DNA of 64,000 nucleotides from contig NZ_AP019860.1 in NCBI RefSeq assembly GCF_009002475.1, forward strand, positions 8,057,547 through 8,121,546. The letters are read 5' to 3'. The notes beneath the pieces were generated by a model, which saw only the letters and a program-made list of their open reading frames with translations, had not been told where the DNA came from and made no database searches. This document shows, one piece after another, positions 43,955 to 52,028 of the stretch. Made by a program: the position numbers and the translations under genes. The DNA comes from Candidatus Uabimicrobium amorphum (GTDB lineage: Bacteria > Planctomycetota > Uabimicrobiia > Uabimicrobiales > Uabimicrobiaceae). Every line of letters starts with the position of its first letter. Within the stretch, counting starts at the first letter, position 1.

Positions 43955-45058
43955 ATGATTACACTGGTAAAGATAAATTGCAGTTATTTTGAACAAGCAT
44001 GTGTTCAAACCATTATTGGAATCTTAGGAACTCTTGACAAGTTTTATAACAAAAAAACAATCATTGTTGATCTTAGCCCGGAAGGATTGACCACTCTAGC
44101 TTTTGGAATATCTTCCTTGTCGCGGAAAAATAACATCATAGATGTCGTGTCTGGTAAAGTACATTACGAAGACGCTATTTTCTGCCAAAATAATTCCAAT
44201 TTTTGTATTCTTCCTTATGGTTATTATGTTGAGGATTGGTATCCTGATGAAGATAACTTCTTACTTTTGGATGAAGTTCTGCAAAAATTAAATTCTACTT
44301 TTGATTTTGTTTTTGTTTATGACTCTAGTTTAAATTGTTTTTTTTATCCTCACATACTAGAAATGGTGGACAATGCTCTTTTTCCAACAAACGCAACTTA
44401 CAGCCAGGCCATTGTTTCTGTGCTACAAGGAATGAGAGAATTCAAAGAACACAATGCAAAGATACGAGAAAAAAAACATATTTTAGGCGTTGTTGGTCAC
44501 TATGAAAAGATGGATCAAATTGTAAAAGAAGTCTTTCGATACTGGGAAGAAAAACGTGTGAAGTTATTCAAACCCATTATTGAGGTAACTAGGGAGTTTA
44601 CCGAGTCTATTGGTTTAGGGGAATTCATATGGGATTATGCTCCTGACTGTAAAAGTATCAAAGACTATCGAGAATTATCACAAGACTTTTTAAATACATG
44701 CTCTAGAAAAATAGTACGCAGTAAAGTTCTTGAGGATGTGGATGATGGAACAAACTATTACGGATGTACTTTTTTTCTTCCGGAGACAAAGTTTTACCAA
44801 GTTTTGTGTTCGCGTTTCGAGCATTGTAGTTTTCGTAGCAAAATACAATTCCATAGTTTACGCGGTTGTGAGTTTGTAAATTGTGGTTTTTCTGATGAAT
44901 TTTTACTGGATTTGTCAGATTTAAATTTAACACGGCTTCCTTGGTATATCTATACAATTCGCGACTTGAAAACGTTAGATATTTCTGGTAATTCTCTGGG
45001 AGATCAAAGCATGCGTTTGTTGCTCGAACACTTGCCAGATTGTCGTATCATCCGTTAG
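43955..45058 (+). CDS. Degenerate ParA/MinD-like protein with LRR-cap module
   Basis: The protein is about 367 residues. The N-terminal half has the layout of a ParA/Soj ATPase: MITLVKINC, then KKTIIVDLSPEGLTTLAFGI (cf. the VIDLDPQGN..T..LG strand), VVSGKVHYEDAI, STFDFVFVYDSSLNCFFYPHILEMVDNALFPTNATYSQ. The deviant Walker A (KGGxGKT) is replaced by SYFEQACVQTI, so ATP hydrolysis is unlikely. The C-terminal 110 residues (SRKIVRSKVLEDV..GCTFFL..CSFRS..GCEFVNCGFS..LDLSDLNLTRLPWYIYTIRDLKTLDISGN) closely match the N-terminal cap plus first repeat of the LRR protein at 30640-31704. The start is set at ATG 43955 because it aligns with ParA N-termini. Confidence 0.6.
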   Translation: MITLVKINCSYFEQACVQTIIGILGTLDKFYNKKTIIVDLSPEGLTTLAFGISSLSRKNNIIDVVSGKVHYEDAIFCQNNSNFCILPYGYYVEDWYPDEDNFLLLDEVLQKLNSTFDFVFVYDSSLNCFFYPHILEMVDNALFPTNATYSQAIVSVLQGMREFKEHNAKIREKKHILGVVGHYEKMDQIVKEVFRYWEEKRVKLFKPIIEVTREFTESIGLGEFIWDYAPDCKSIKDYRELSQDFLNTCSRKIVRSKVLEDVDDGTNYYGCTFFLPETKFYQVLCSRFEHCSFRSKIQFHSLRGCEFVNCGFSDEFLLDLSDLNLTRLPWYIYTIRDLKTLDISGNSLGDQSMRLLLEHLPDCRIIR

Positions 45059-45072
45059 GCCCTAAACAAAAA

Positions 45073-45104
45073 AAATACCAGATGTAAAGTTACACCTGGT
45101 ATTT
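45073..45104. terminator. Bidirectional rho-independent terminator
   Basis: AAATACCAGATGTAA and TTACACCTGGTATTT form a 15-nt stem with one mismatch and a 2-nt loop, with T-runs on both strands. It serves the ParA-like gene and the amidase gene that converge here. Confidence 0.85.
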
Positions 45105-45136
45105 TCATCAAGAACTATTTGTAAAGAGGCAACCTT

Positions 45137-46975
45137 CTAGTTACCATTTCGCGACCAGTGTGGTGGATCGCTGGCGAGTTTGCGAACGCCATAGGTTTTT
45201 CCTACTTCCCACAATGTTCTATTCGAAGCTCCGGAACGTGGAGATCCAATAGAAACCGTGCGACCGTTGGCATCCTTGATGCGCAATGTACCACTCCAGC
45301 TAACCGACATATCGATCGCTTCGCCGCGAATGTGGTTTGAGGAAAGTGCGGGACGATATACGATTCCGTAAGCACTTACCATCGCACGCGCTGCGGAAAC
45401 GGAAGCACTTGTGGACCCGTGCCACCATTCGATATTTACACCTGACTTGGCAGGTACGCTACGTGGATTGTAGCCTTCCTTTGCAATACGGTACGCCCAG
45501 TGCATTAAGAAAGCTCTTTGTGGAGGACGTAGGGTATTGGAGATAGAAACGCTTGCTCCGGCATTTCTCAATGCATTGTAGAAACGCGTCATGCTACCGC
45601 GGAAAGGTTCGTTCAAGTCTTTGATCTGGCGACTCGGAGGATAAAACTTCACCCAGTGTGCACCACTGAGACTTTTAGAAGGAGAACCACTACCACCTGA
45701 TAGTCCCAATGAACCCCAAACGGTTTCACCAGATTTTACCGTGCGTGAACTGCTGTTGGACTTAAAGCCAGACTTGCTCACGGTATAACTGTAGCTACCA
45801 GGAGAAAGTTGAAAACGAAAAATACCATCGCTACCTGTGGTCTGCTTGCTACCATTGTTTAGTGTGACGGTTGCACCACTAATACGCGCGCTAGAACCTT
45901 TGTTGCTATCATAAACAGCACCGATTAGAGTTCCTGATGCTTGGGCATTGACATCTTCTTGCACTTCGCCACGCACAATGTAATTGGCGACATCACGTCG
46001 TATTTGCGGCAAACGATCGTATAATCCAGAACCAGGACAAAGAGTACTAGAAAAATCTTTGTGTCCATAAATGCTATTTGGACTGATACCGTATTTGTCG
46101 CACAACCACGCCAAAACGCGTATCATCGCCTTGTAACCATTCGGATGCACTTGTTCGATATCATAGTCACCAATCAAGTTGACACCAACGTTATTGGTAT
46201 TTGCTCCACCAGTGTGTGCTCCAATCACGTTTTCCGGACGTCCTTGGTAAATTACGGTGCTTCCCGAACTGTAAGTACCGATAAGAAAGTGGTATCCAAT
46301 ATCCGACCATCCGTTGCTATCCATATGATAATTTTGAATACCGCGAATGGTGGATGCGCCTTTAAAACTAGAAGCAAGAGGACGATAGGTATGGTGAATG
46401 GTGAGTTTACGTGGACTGTGATAACTATAACCTTTTTTAGGTTGACGTGCTCCCCAGTCGCGACGTGAAACAATACTCGGTTTTAAAACTCCGCGACTTT
46501 GTTGCTGTACATAAACTTCAGGTTGCAACATCGACGGAATCACATAATCATAACTTACTTGAACTTCGCGAAGTTGCGGAGAGTGGCCATCTTCACTACG
46601 AACAAAGACTACACGATAACGATATGTGTCGTATGAGCCGTCAAAGTGGACATCAGCCTCAGAGCTTTCTACTTCATGCCACGCGCTCCAATTTCCATTG
46701 TTATCACCCGCACTTACTTCAAAGCGCAGTGCTGCCCCTTCGGGAATTTCGGCGTAGTAATTGATTGAGATAGCGTTAAAGTATGTACGCGCCTTGATGT
46801 CTACGGAAGTTAGTTTACCTTCATTTTCGTCAAGGACCATGAAGTTTTCAAGTAACGTAACATTTTCACAAGAACATTGATTCATATGCTCCGCGGTGAA
46901 GCGATCGGTGTACTGCAAGTCCATGTGTGCACATGTGAAAGTGATGCACAGTAATACAAAAATAATTTGTCTCAT
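45137..46975 (-). CDS. Secreted peptidoglycan hydrolase: PGRP-type amidase plus M15-type peptidase
   Basis: This 612-residue protein has a signal peptide (MRQIIFVLLCITFTCA). Residues about 20-155 form a beta-sandwich (LRFEVSAGDNNGNWSAWHEV, LREVQVSYDY). Residues about 165-335 are an Amidase_2/PGRP domain with SRRDWGARQPKK, zinc ligands in LTIHHTYRP and VIGAHTGG, and GHKDFSSTLCPG. Residues about 345-430 are a carboxypeptidase-regulatory-like sandwich (ISGATVTLNNGSKQTTGSDGIFRFQLSPGSYSY). Residues about 445-612 are an M15-like peptidase with SNHIRGEAIDM (SxHxxGxAxD) and DPPHWS. One protein could thus cut the MurNAc-L-Ala bond and a stem-peptide bond. AGGAGG gives a strong start. Confidence 0.9.
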   Translation of the reverse strand: MRQIIFVLLCITFTCAHMDLQYTDRFTAEHMNQCSCENVTLLENFMVLDENEGKLTSVDIKARTYFNAISINYYAEIPEGAALRFEVSAGDNNGNWSAWHEVESSEADVHFDGSYDTYRYRVVFVRSEDGHSPQLREVQVSYDYVIPSMLQPEVYVQQQSRGVLKPSIVSRRDWGARQPKKGYSYHSPRKLTIHHTYRPLASSFKGASTIRGIQNYHMDSNGWSDIGYHFLIGTYSSGSTVIYQGRPENVIGAHTGGANTNNVGVNLIGDYDIEQVHPNGYKAMIRVLAWLCDKYGISPNSIYGHKDFSSTLCPGSGLYDRLPQIRRDVANYIVRGEVQEDVNAQASGTLIGAVYDSNKGSSARISGATVTLNNGSKQTTGSDGIFRFQLSPGSYSYTVSKSGFKSNSSSRTVKSGETVWGSLGLSGGSGSPSKSLSGAHWVKFYPPSRQIKDLNEPFRGSMTRFYNALRNAGASVSISNTLRPPQRAFLMHWAYRIAKEGYNPRSVPAKSGVNIEWWHGSTSASVSAARAMVSAYGIVYRPALSSNHIRGEAIDMSVSWSGTLRIKDANGRTVSIGSPRSGASNRTLWEVGKTYGVRKLASDPPHWSRNGN

Positions 46976-47005
46976 TAAGACCTCCTGTTTGTCAAAGTTA
47001 AATCA

Positions 47006-47875
47006 TTAACTTACGAAAGCTGATATTTTTTGTTCAACTATTTCCCCTATACGTTTCAAATTCTCCGCACTTGACGAAGCAATATGAGGAGAAGCAAAAC
47101 AATTCTTGGTTTCGACAAGTGTACGATCTTCGGGTGGCTCTACCTCCCAAACATCGGCGGCATAACCAGCAATATGTCCAGACTCTAACGCTGCGGCAAC
47201 ATCTTTTTCCGCAACACATTGTCCACGTGCGGTGTTGATGACATATACACCTTGCTTCATTTTGGCGATGGTTTCGCTATTGATCAGGTTTTTTGATGCG
47301 TCGTTTAACGGTGTATGCAAACTAATAAAATCCGATTGGCTCAAAAGCTCGTCTAGAGATTTCATTTCAGCATATTCACAGTCTACAGGCGTTCTTTTGT
47401 AAGCGATCACTTTCATGGAAAAGGCCTGTGCTCTTTTTGCCAGTTCTTTCGCAATACGTCCATAACCGATGAGTCCAAGAGTTTTGCCGTGTAATTCTGT
47501 TCTTTTACACTGTTTCTTCAACCACTCCCCAGCTTTCATTCCGTTGTGAGCTTTTATAATTTGGTTAGGCATGGCGATCATCATCGCAAAAGCCATTTCG
47601 GCTACGGCAATACTCGAAGCTTCGGGAGTGTTGTCTACGCGAATGCCTTTTTGTTGTGCATAGTCGCAGTCAACATTATCTAACCCCACACCGCCACGAA
47701 TGATCATCTTGAGTTCGGGGGCTTTGTCAATCCACTCTTTTGTACATTTGGTTTTACTGCGAATAAGAGCAATATTTGCTTCAGCTAAACGTTCTATGTC
47801 GGAAAATACTTCGCCATATGCTGCCAATTTTTCTGGTAATGACGAATCAAAAGCATCGCAAATTAATATTTTCAT
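47006..47875 (-). CDS. D-isomer-specific 2-hydroxyacid (phosphoglycerate-type) dehydrogenase
   Basis: This 289-residue protein has the NAD-binding GLIGYGRIAKELAKRAQAF and the catalytic Arg in INTARGQCVAEKDV, Glu in EVEPPEDRTLVE and His in ASPHIASSSAEN. RGGVGLDNVDCDYAQQKGIRVDNTPEASSIAVAE matches SerA-type enzymes. The C-terminal ACT and intervening domains of SerA are missing, so it is the short form without serine feedback. 3-Phosphoglycerate is the best guess for the substrate. It is 9 bp behind nnrE. Confidence 0.85.
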   Translation of the reverse strand: MKILICDAFDSSLPEKLAAYGEVFSDIERLAEANIALIRSKTKCTKEWIDKAPELKMIIRGGVGLDNVDCDYAQQKGIRVDNTPEASSIAVAEMAFAMMIAMPNQIIKAHNGMKAGEWLKKQCKRTELHGKTLGLIGYGRIAKELAKRAQAFSMKVIAYKRTPVDCEYAEMKSLDELLSQSDFISLHTPLNDASKNLINSETIAKMKQGVYVINTARGQCVAEKDVAAALESGHIAGYAADVWEVEPPEDRTLVETKNCFASPHIASSSAENLKRIGEIVEQKISAFVS

Positions 47876-47884
47876 ATAAAACTC

Positions 47885-48556
47885 CTATAGCTTTTCTACT
47901 AACTCCTTTGGTATAGAAATATCAACGACTTCGATATTCCCCGTTACATTTGGGCCGTCTTGAACAAAAAAGCCTTTTTTAGGAAGAGCAAACGTAATAG
48001 TGAGTTCTGCGGGCAGAATAACACCATAAATTTCCCCCGTATTGCCATCAAGCCCTGAAGGGATATCAATCGCAATATTTTTTTTATTCCACGACTTTAT
48101 TTCACTCATTATCGTATGTAAATTTCCAGAAATATCGCGGCAAAGACCTGTACCGAATATTGCATCGACAACATAGTCGCAGTTTTGCCATATGTCTTTG
48201 TATTCCTTTAAAGAATCTACATCACTGACTTCCCGAATGGGTATTTTCATGTTTTGTAATATACGTAGATTGATTCCTGGATCACTGTCAACGGGAACTT
48301 GTGCAGCTTCGCCAAGAAAAAAGACATGAGTATTCATACCGTTGTTGTGCAAATGACGTGCGATCACAAAACCATCACCGCCATTATTGCCTTTTCCACA
48401 AAAAATAGCAACGCTTTTTTGTGCCCCCATCTCCCGAGCGATAATGCGCGCCGCGCCTGCACCTGCGTTCTCCATGAGTACAACACTTGGAATTTGGTAC
48501 TCCTCTATGGCGATGCGATCCAATTCGCGAATTTGCTCTTTACTATAAGCTTTCAT
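47885..48556 (-). CDS. nnrE: NAD(P)H-hydrate epimerase
   Basis: This 223-residue protein is a stand-alone YjeF_N domain: ELDRIAIEEYQIPSVVLMENAGAGAARII, CGKGNNGGDGFVIARHLHNNG, DYVVDAIFGTGLCRDISG, AIDIPSGLDGNTGE, ITFALPKKG. It interconverts R and S epimers of damaged NAD(P)H hydrate. The ADP/ATP-dependent dehydratase (NnrD) usually fused behind it is absent here and must be elsewhere. It lies 5 bp after the nucleotidase gene, in the same transcript. Confidence 0.93.
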   Translation of the reverse strand: MKAYSKEQIRELDRIAIEEYQIPSVVLMENAGAGAARIIAREMGAQKSVAIFCGKGNNGGDGFVIARHLHNNGMNTHVFFLGEAAQVPVDSDPGINLRILQNMKIPIREVSDVDSLKEYKDIWQNCDYVVDAIFGTGLCRDISGNLHTIMSEIKSWNKKNIAIDIPSGLDGNTGEIYGVILPAELTITFALPKKGFFVQDGPNVTGNIEVVDISIPKELVEKL

Positions 48557-48561
48557 GCGTT

Positions 48562-50004
48562 TTACTCTTTCAAATCTTCAGGATAAAATACCGGGTCATG
48601 TGGAATACTACCTCGCGGTGAGCGAAAATACATAAATGGTGTATAGTATAACATATTCGACACGCGTGAAGTATAAATATCTGCGTAGCGTTCTACCTGA
48701 CGCGTAAATTTACTTTTATCGTTTCCTGTACGCATCAAATAGCTCCAATTGCTATTAAAACGTTTGCTGTCGCGAACATTGAGTTCCCCAATCTGCACAT
48801 CCAGCTCGTGCAAATCGTCGCGAAGTTGACGCAGTTCACTCTTAATGTCCGTAGGATTTTCCTTCACCTTGCCCGCGTATTTTTTCTCACGGCGTTGTAA
48901 GATAAGCTGTTTGTGGCGTATTTGCCCTTCAAGTTCTTCCTTTTCTTGCATCATCTTGCGTATTTGCTTATGATCTTTGCGTGCACTTTCGATGGCTTCA
49001 AGTTCTTCCTCTAACTCGCGTATGATAAGAGCTGTACGCCAACGTAGAACTTCCTTTGATATACTCACATCACAAAACAAGTGATCTCCGACATACAAAA
49101 TTTGTTCCCCAGATACCCCAAGATATTCCTCGATCATGCTTGCATTACCACCGAGATAGCAACCATTTTTTTTGATTTCACCAATCACTGGTTTTAGTAG
49201 TCCGTCGTCATTGTCCACGATTTCAAACATAGGTGGCTTGGCCGTAAAAAAGCTCGGTTTGCGTGCAGAAACGACAATGAGATCAAACAAGTCGCGCCAA
49301 TCCATTCCCTTAGGCAAGTAACGATCACAAATATATGACATCATAAATTTACTATATTTCCACCCAGAGTTCGTGATCAGTAATAGTTTTTTATTGGCGT
49401 GCCTTTGGTCCAAAAGGGTTAAAGGTAAATCGGGATCGAGTTCCACAAACTTTTCCGGATGGGCCATAATCTCGTTTTTAAGATCTCCCTCAAGATGTGC
49501 ATGGTCAAGAACCGTGCGAATACGATGTGCTAAATCGGCGTAACCAAGGATACCGGTGATTTTTCCTGCATCGAGTAAGTCGACGAGTTGTGAAAACATG
49601 CATGCTTCAGAAATGGAAAACAACGTGTTGAGAAACGCATAACGCGTATCGGCAAGGTCTACGATGGTACGACTATACACCTCGCGCATTTTTTCAAATT
49701 CCAAACGGTGTGTTCCATGGTATGCCGCTTTCACATAACCAAAGCGGTTTACTTTGACGATATTTCCCAACTCTTTATCGATGAGAAGCCCACGAATAAA
49801 GATGCTCGGATCAAAAACTAAATCGTCCACCGGCCAGCCATCTTTTTTGAGATACTTCTTAATATATTGATATGCTAGACCTTCCCAAGCCTCGACTTTA
49901 TAATGAACAAGGGTATAGTCCATGTCGTAGCCAATAACGGGTATCGCGCGAAGATTTAGGGTTCTATTACAGAAAATTCCTCGTGTGTACGGTATTTTTA
50001 TCAT
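48562..50004 (-). CDS. HAD-IG family (cytosolic IMP/GMP-type) 5'-nucleotidase
   Basis: This 480-residue protein resembles NT5C2. HAD motif I is VIGYDMDYTLVHYK, motif II LLLITNSGWKYSKFMM, and motif IV YVGDHLFCDVSISKEV. The extended N-terminal part (LAYQYIKKYLKKDGWP..DPSIFIRGLLIDKELGNIVKVNRFGYVKAAYHG) is diagnostic for this subgroup. A coiled coil at about 345-405 interrupts the C-terminal part, as in other members. It probably dephosphorylates purine mononucleotides in the cytoplasm. It leads the operon with nnrE and the dehydrogenase. Confidence 0.92.
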   Translation of the reverse strand: MIKIPYTRGIFCNRTLNLRAIPVIGYDMDYTLVHYKVEAWEGLAYQYIKKYLKKDGWPVDDLVFDPSIFIRGLLIDKELGNIVKVNRFGYVKAAYHGTHRLEFEKMREVYSRTIVDLADTRYAFLNTLFSISEACMFSQLVDLLDAGKITGILGYADLAHRIRTVLDHAHLEGDLKNEIMAHPEKFVELDPDLPLTLLDQRHANKKLLLITNSGWKYSKFMMSYICDRYLPKGMDWRDLFDLIVVSARKPSFFTAKPPMFEIVDNDDGLLKPVIGEIKKNGCYLGGNASMIEEYLGVSGEQILYVGDHLFCDVSISKEVLRWRTALIIRELEEELEAIESARKDHKQIRKMMQEKEELEGQIRHKQLILQRREKKYAGKVKENPTDIKSELRQLRDDLHELDVQIGELNVRDSKRFNSNWSYLMRTGNDKSKFTRQVERYADIYTSRVSNMLYYTPFMYFRSPRGSIPHDPVFYPEDLKE

Positions 50005-50120
50005 ACTTCTTCCTTAGTTTTGTAGTAGGTACGGTGCACAATCAACGTGTCGTTTTTTTATAATATATAGCAAAATTTGCCGTAAAAAACCAGGAGTTAC
50101 CAAAACGTGTCCGTCTATAT

Positions 50121-50963
50121 TTATTTGTCATCACACATTTGGCAAAAAGTCTCGGCAAACATCTCCACACCTTTTGTACAATTGGCCAAAAATAACTGTG
50201 GTTCTATCAACTCCAGCTCAATCAAATGCAATTTACCGCGATAACGTATCATATCCACGCGAGCATATAACTGTTTCGGAATTGCAGCGATTACTTTTTT
50301 CGCCTCCAACAAATCATCGTGCTCTACCTCCATCAATTCCGTACTTCCCCCGTGCTCTTCTTGAACACGAAAATCGTTTTGTTTGGGACGTTTTATGACC
50401 GCATGACTGTATTGACCGCCAAAGAACATGAACGACCACTCTCCTTCTTCCGCCACGCTCGGTAAAAACGGTTGTACCATATACGAAACATCAATGCTGG
50501 GAATTTGCGGTGCTTCTTTATGGTCAATAACATATGTATGATACGCTCCGGCGCTAATCACTGGCTTCACCACTAACTTTTGCGTATCCCACCTAGTAAA
50601 ATGTTCTTGCCAATTTTCCTCGCGAACATTTTGTACAATTTTGGTCGGGATAACCGCGACTTGCTTTTGCTCTAATTCTAGTAGATATCTTTTATTTGTA
50701 TTCCATTTGGCAATCTCAAATGAATTGAACAAACGGCATCCACAGCGCTGTATTTCCTGTAAAACATCCAGAAACTTTTCGCTATGTAAATAGTAGTCCC
50801 ATGTAGTGCGAATCACTACACAGTTGTAAATACTCCAATCGACTTTATCGTTCCACACCACCACATCAATGGTAATATTTTTTTTCCGTAATAATTCAAC
50901 CACCGCAAGTTCTTCCGCAATTAAGTTAGGAAGATCTCTGCTGGTTAGAAACGCGCATTTCAA
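50121..50963 (-). CDS. ATP-grasp domain protein
   Basis: The 280-residue protein has an ATP-grasp layout: a small N-terminal domain (FLTSRDLPNLIAEELAVVELLRKKNI, VVIRTTWDYYLHSEKFLDVLQ), the ATP-binding lysine region KLVVKPVISAGAYHTYVI, VQPFLPSVAEEGEWSFMFFGGQYSHAVIKRP, and RVDMIRYRGKLHLIELELIEPQLFL with the metal-binding Glu residues. It resembles the RimK/glutathione-synthetase-like proteins that join an acid to an amine. The substrate is unknown. No partner biosynthesis gene is adjacent. Confidence 0.85.
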   Translation of the reverse strand: MKCAFLTSRDLPNLIAEELAVVELLRKKNITIDVVVWNDKVDWSIYNCVVIRTTWDYYLHSEKFLDVLQEIQRCGCRLFNSFEIAKWNTNKRYLLELEQKQVAVIPTKIVQNVREENWQEHFTRWDTQKLVVKPVISAGAYHTYVIDHKEAPQIPSIDVSYMVQPFLPSVAEEGEWSFMFFGGQYSHAVIKRPKQNDFRVQEEHGGSTELMEVEHDDLLEAKKVIAAIPKQLYARVDMIRYRGKLHLIELELIEPQLFLANCTKGVEMFAETFCQMCDDK

Positions 50964-51361
50964 ATGTTGTCTCCTCCATTAGTCGTCCATAAGGCTCTCG
51001 CTGGTACTTTACTCCAGTGGTTATTATAAAAACATAAGAAATGCAAAAATCAAGATCTAAAGTACTAGCTATTTTTTACATATAAAATTTTTATATCATC
51101 TTCTAGAATTGCGATGTCATCATTTATAACTTAAACAACCTTGACCTACATTTTAATTCTGGTTATTATGCCGGAGTAGCTCATTTATAAGTATATATTG
51201 TTAAATTAGTGTTTAGTGATCACCGACGTATTTTAACGCTCAAATTGTAGGCATATTCGCAAAATGTAGAAAAAAAATTTTAGAATTTTGTCACATTTCG
51301 AAGGATATGCAGGGATTCTATTATAAAAATCAATCGTTTAGACTCTCAATGTGGAAATACA
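50964..51361. other. Intergenic stretch upstream of the sigma factor
   Basis: About 400 AT-rich bases lie between divergent genes. No repeats, RNA structure or convincing promoter could be picked by eye, although both divergent promoters must lie here. Confidence 0.5.
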
Positions 51362-52024
51362 ATGGATAATATCAATCTATCAAACTTATCGACAAATCCC
51401 GATGATGTAAAATGGTTAGGTCTTCCAGAACATCCTCAATACCAGGAGTGCTGGCAAAGATTCTACGCACGCTACCACCGTGCGATCCTCAATTATATTG
51501 TCTATCTTGCGAAATGGAATCATCACCAAGCGGACCAAGCAGAAGAAATTCTATCGCGCGTGTATGAAAAGGGATTTCGCTGGAGTTTTCGTCGCCAAGA
51601 AGGGGTGAAATTCCGCACAATAATCAAAAGGCTTGTTCGAGACGCTCTATCTGAATATTGGAAAGATAAAAAGATCGTACCTACAGAATATTTTTGTGAC
51701 AATCAGGTTGGTGGAAGTATTGATGACTATCCTTTTTCCGTGGAATTACTCAAAACCATTATCCAACAAATATTAGAAGAATACCCCACAAAAGAAAAGG
51801 TTGTTCTTCAATGGATCTGGGATCACGACGGTACGTGGCCAAACTCTACACAATTAGCAGAGATGTTGGAAAGCAAAAATAATGCTGCCAGAAAATGGAA
51901 AGAAAGAAATAAAGGTTTATGGAAAAAATTCCAGCTCAAGATAATTGAACGACTAAAAGAGCTCGCCTGGGGAGTCGAATATCAAAAACAAGAGGTCGAA
52001 TTTTTTACAGAATTGGAGTTGTGA
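51362..52024 (+). CDS. ECF-like RNA polymerase sigma factor
   Basis: This 220-residue protein has a sigma-2-like N-terminal part (CWQRFYARYHRAILNYIVYLAKWNHHQADQAEEILSRVYEKGFRW, FRTIIKRLVRDALSEYWKDKK). The C-terminal helices (EYPTKEKVVLQWIWDHDGTWPNSTQLAEMLESKNNAARKWKERNK) are compatible with a diverged sigma-4. It matches the style of planctomycete ECF groups that precede Ser/Thr kinases. The kinase gene starts 4 bp after its stop, so they are co-transcribed and the kinase or its propeller likely controls the factor. Confidence 0.75.
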   Translation: MDNINLSNLSTNPDDVKWLGLPEHPQYQECWQRFYARYHRAILNYIVYLAKWNHHQADQAEEILSRVYEKGFRWSFRRQEGVKFRTIIKRLVRDALSEYWKDKKIVPTEYFCDNQVGGSIDDYPFSVELLKTIIQQILEEYPTKEKVVLQWIWDHDGTWPNSTQLAEMLESKNNAARKWKERNKGLWKKFQLKIIERLKELAWGVEYQKQEVEFFTELEL

Positions 52025-52028
52025 TATT

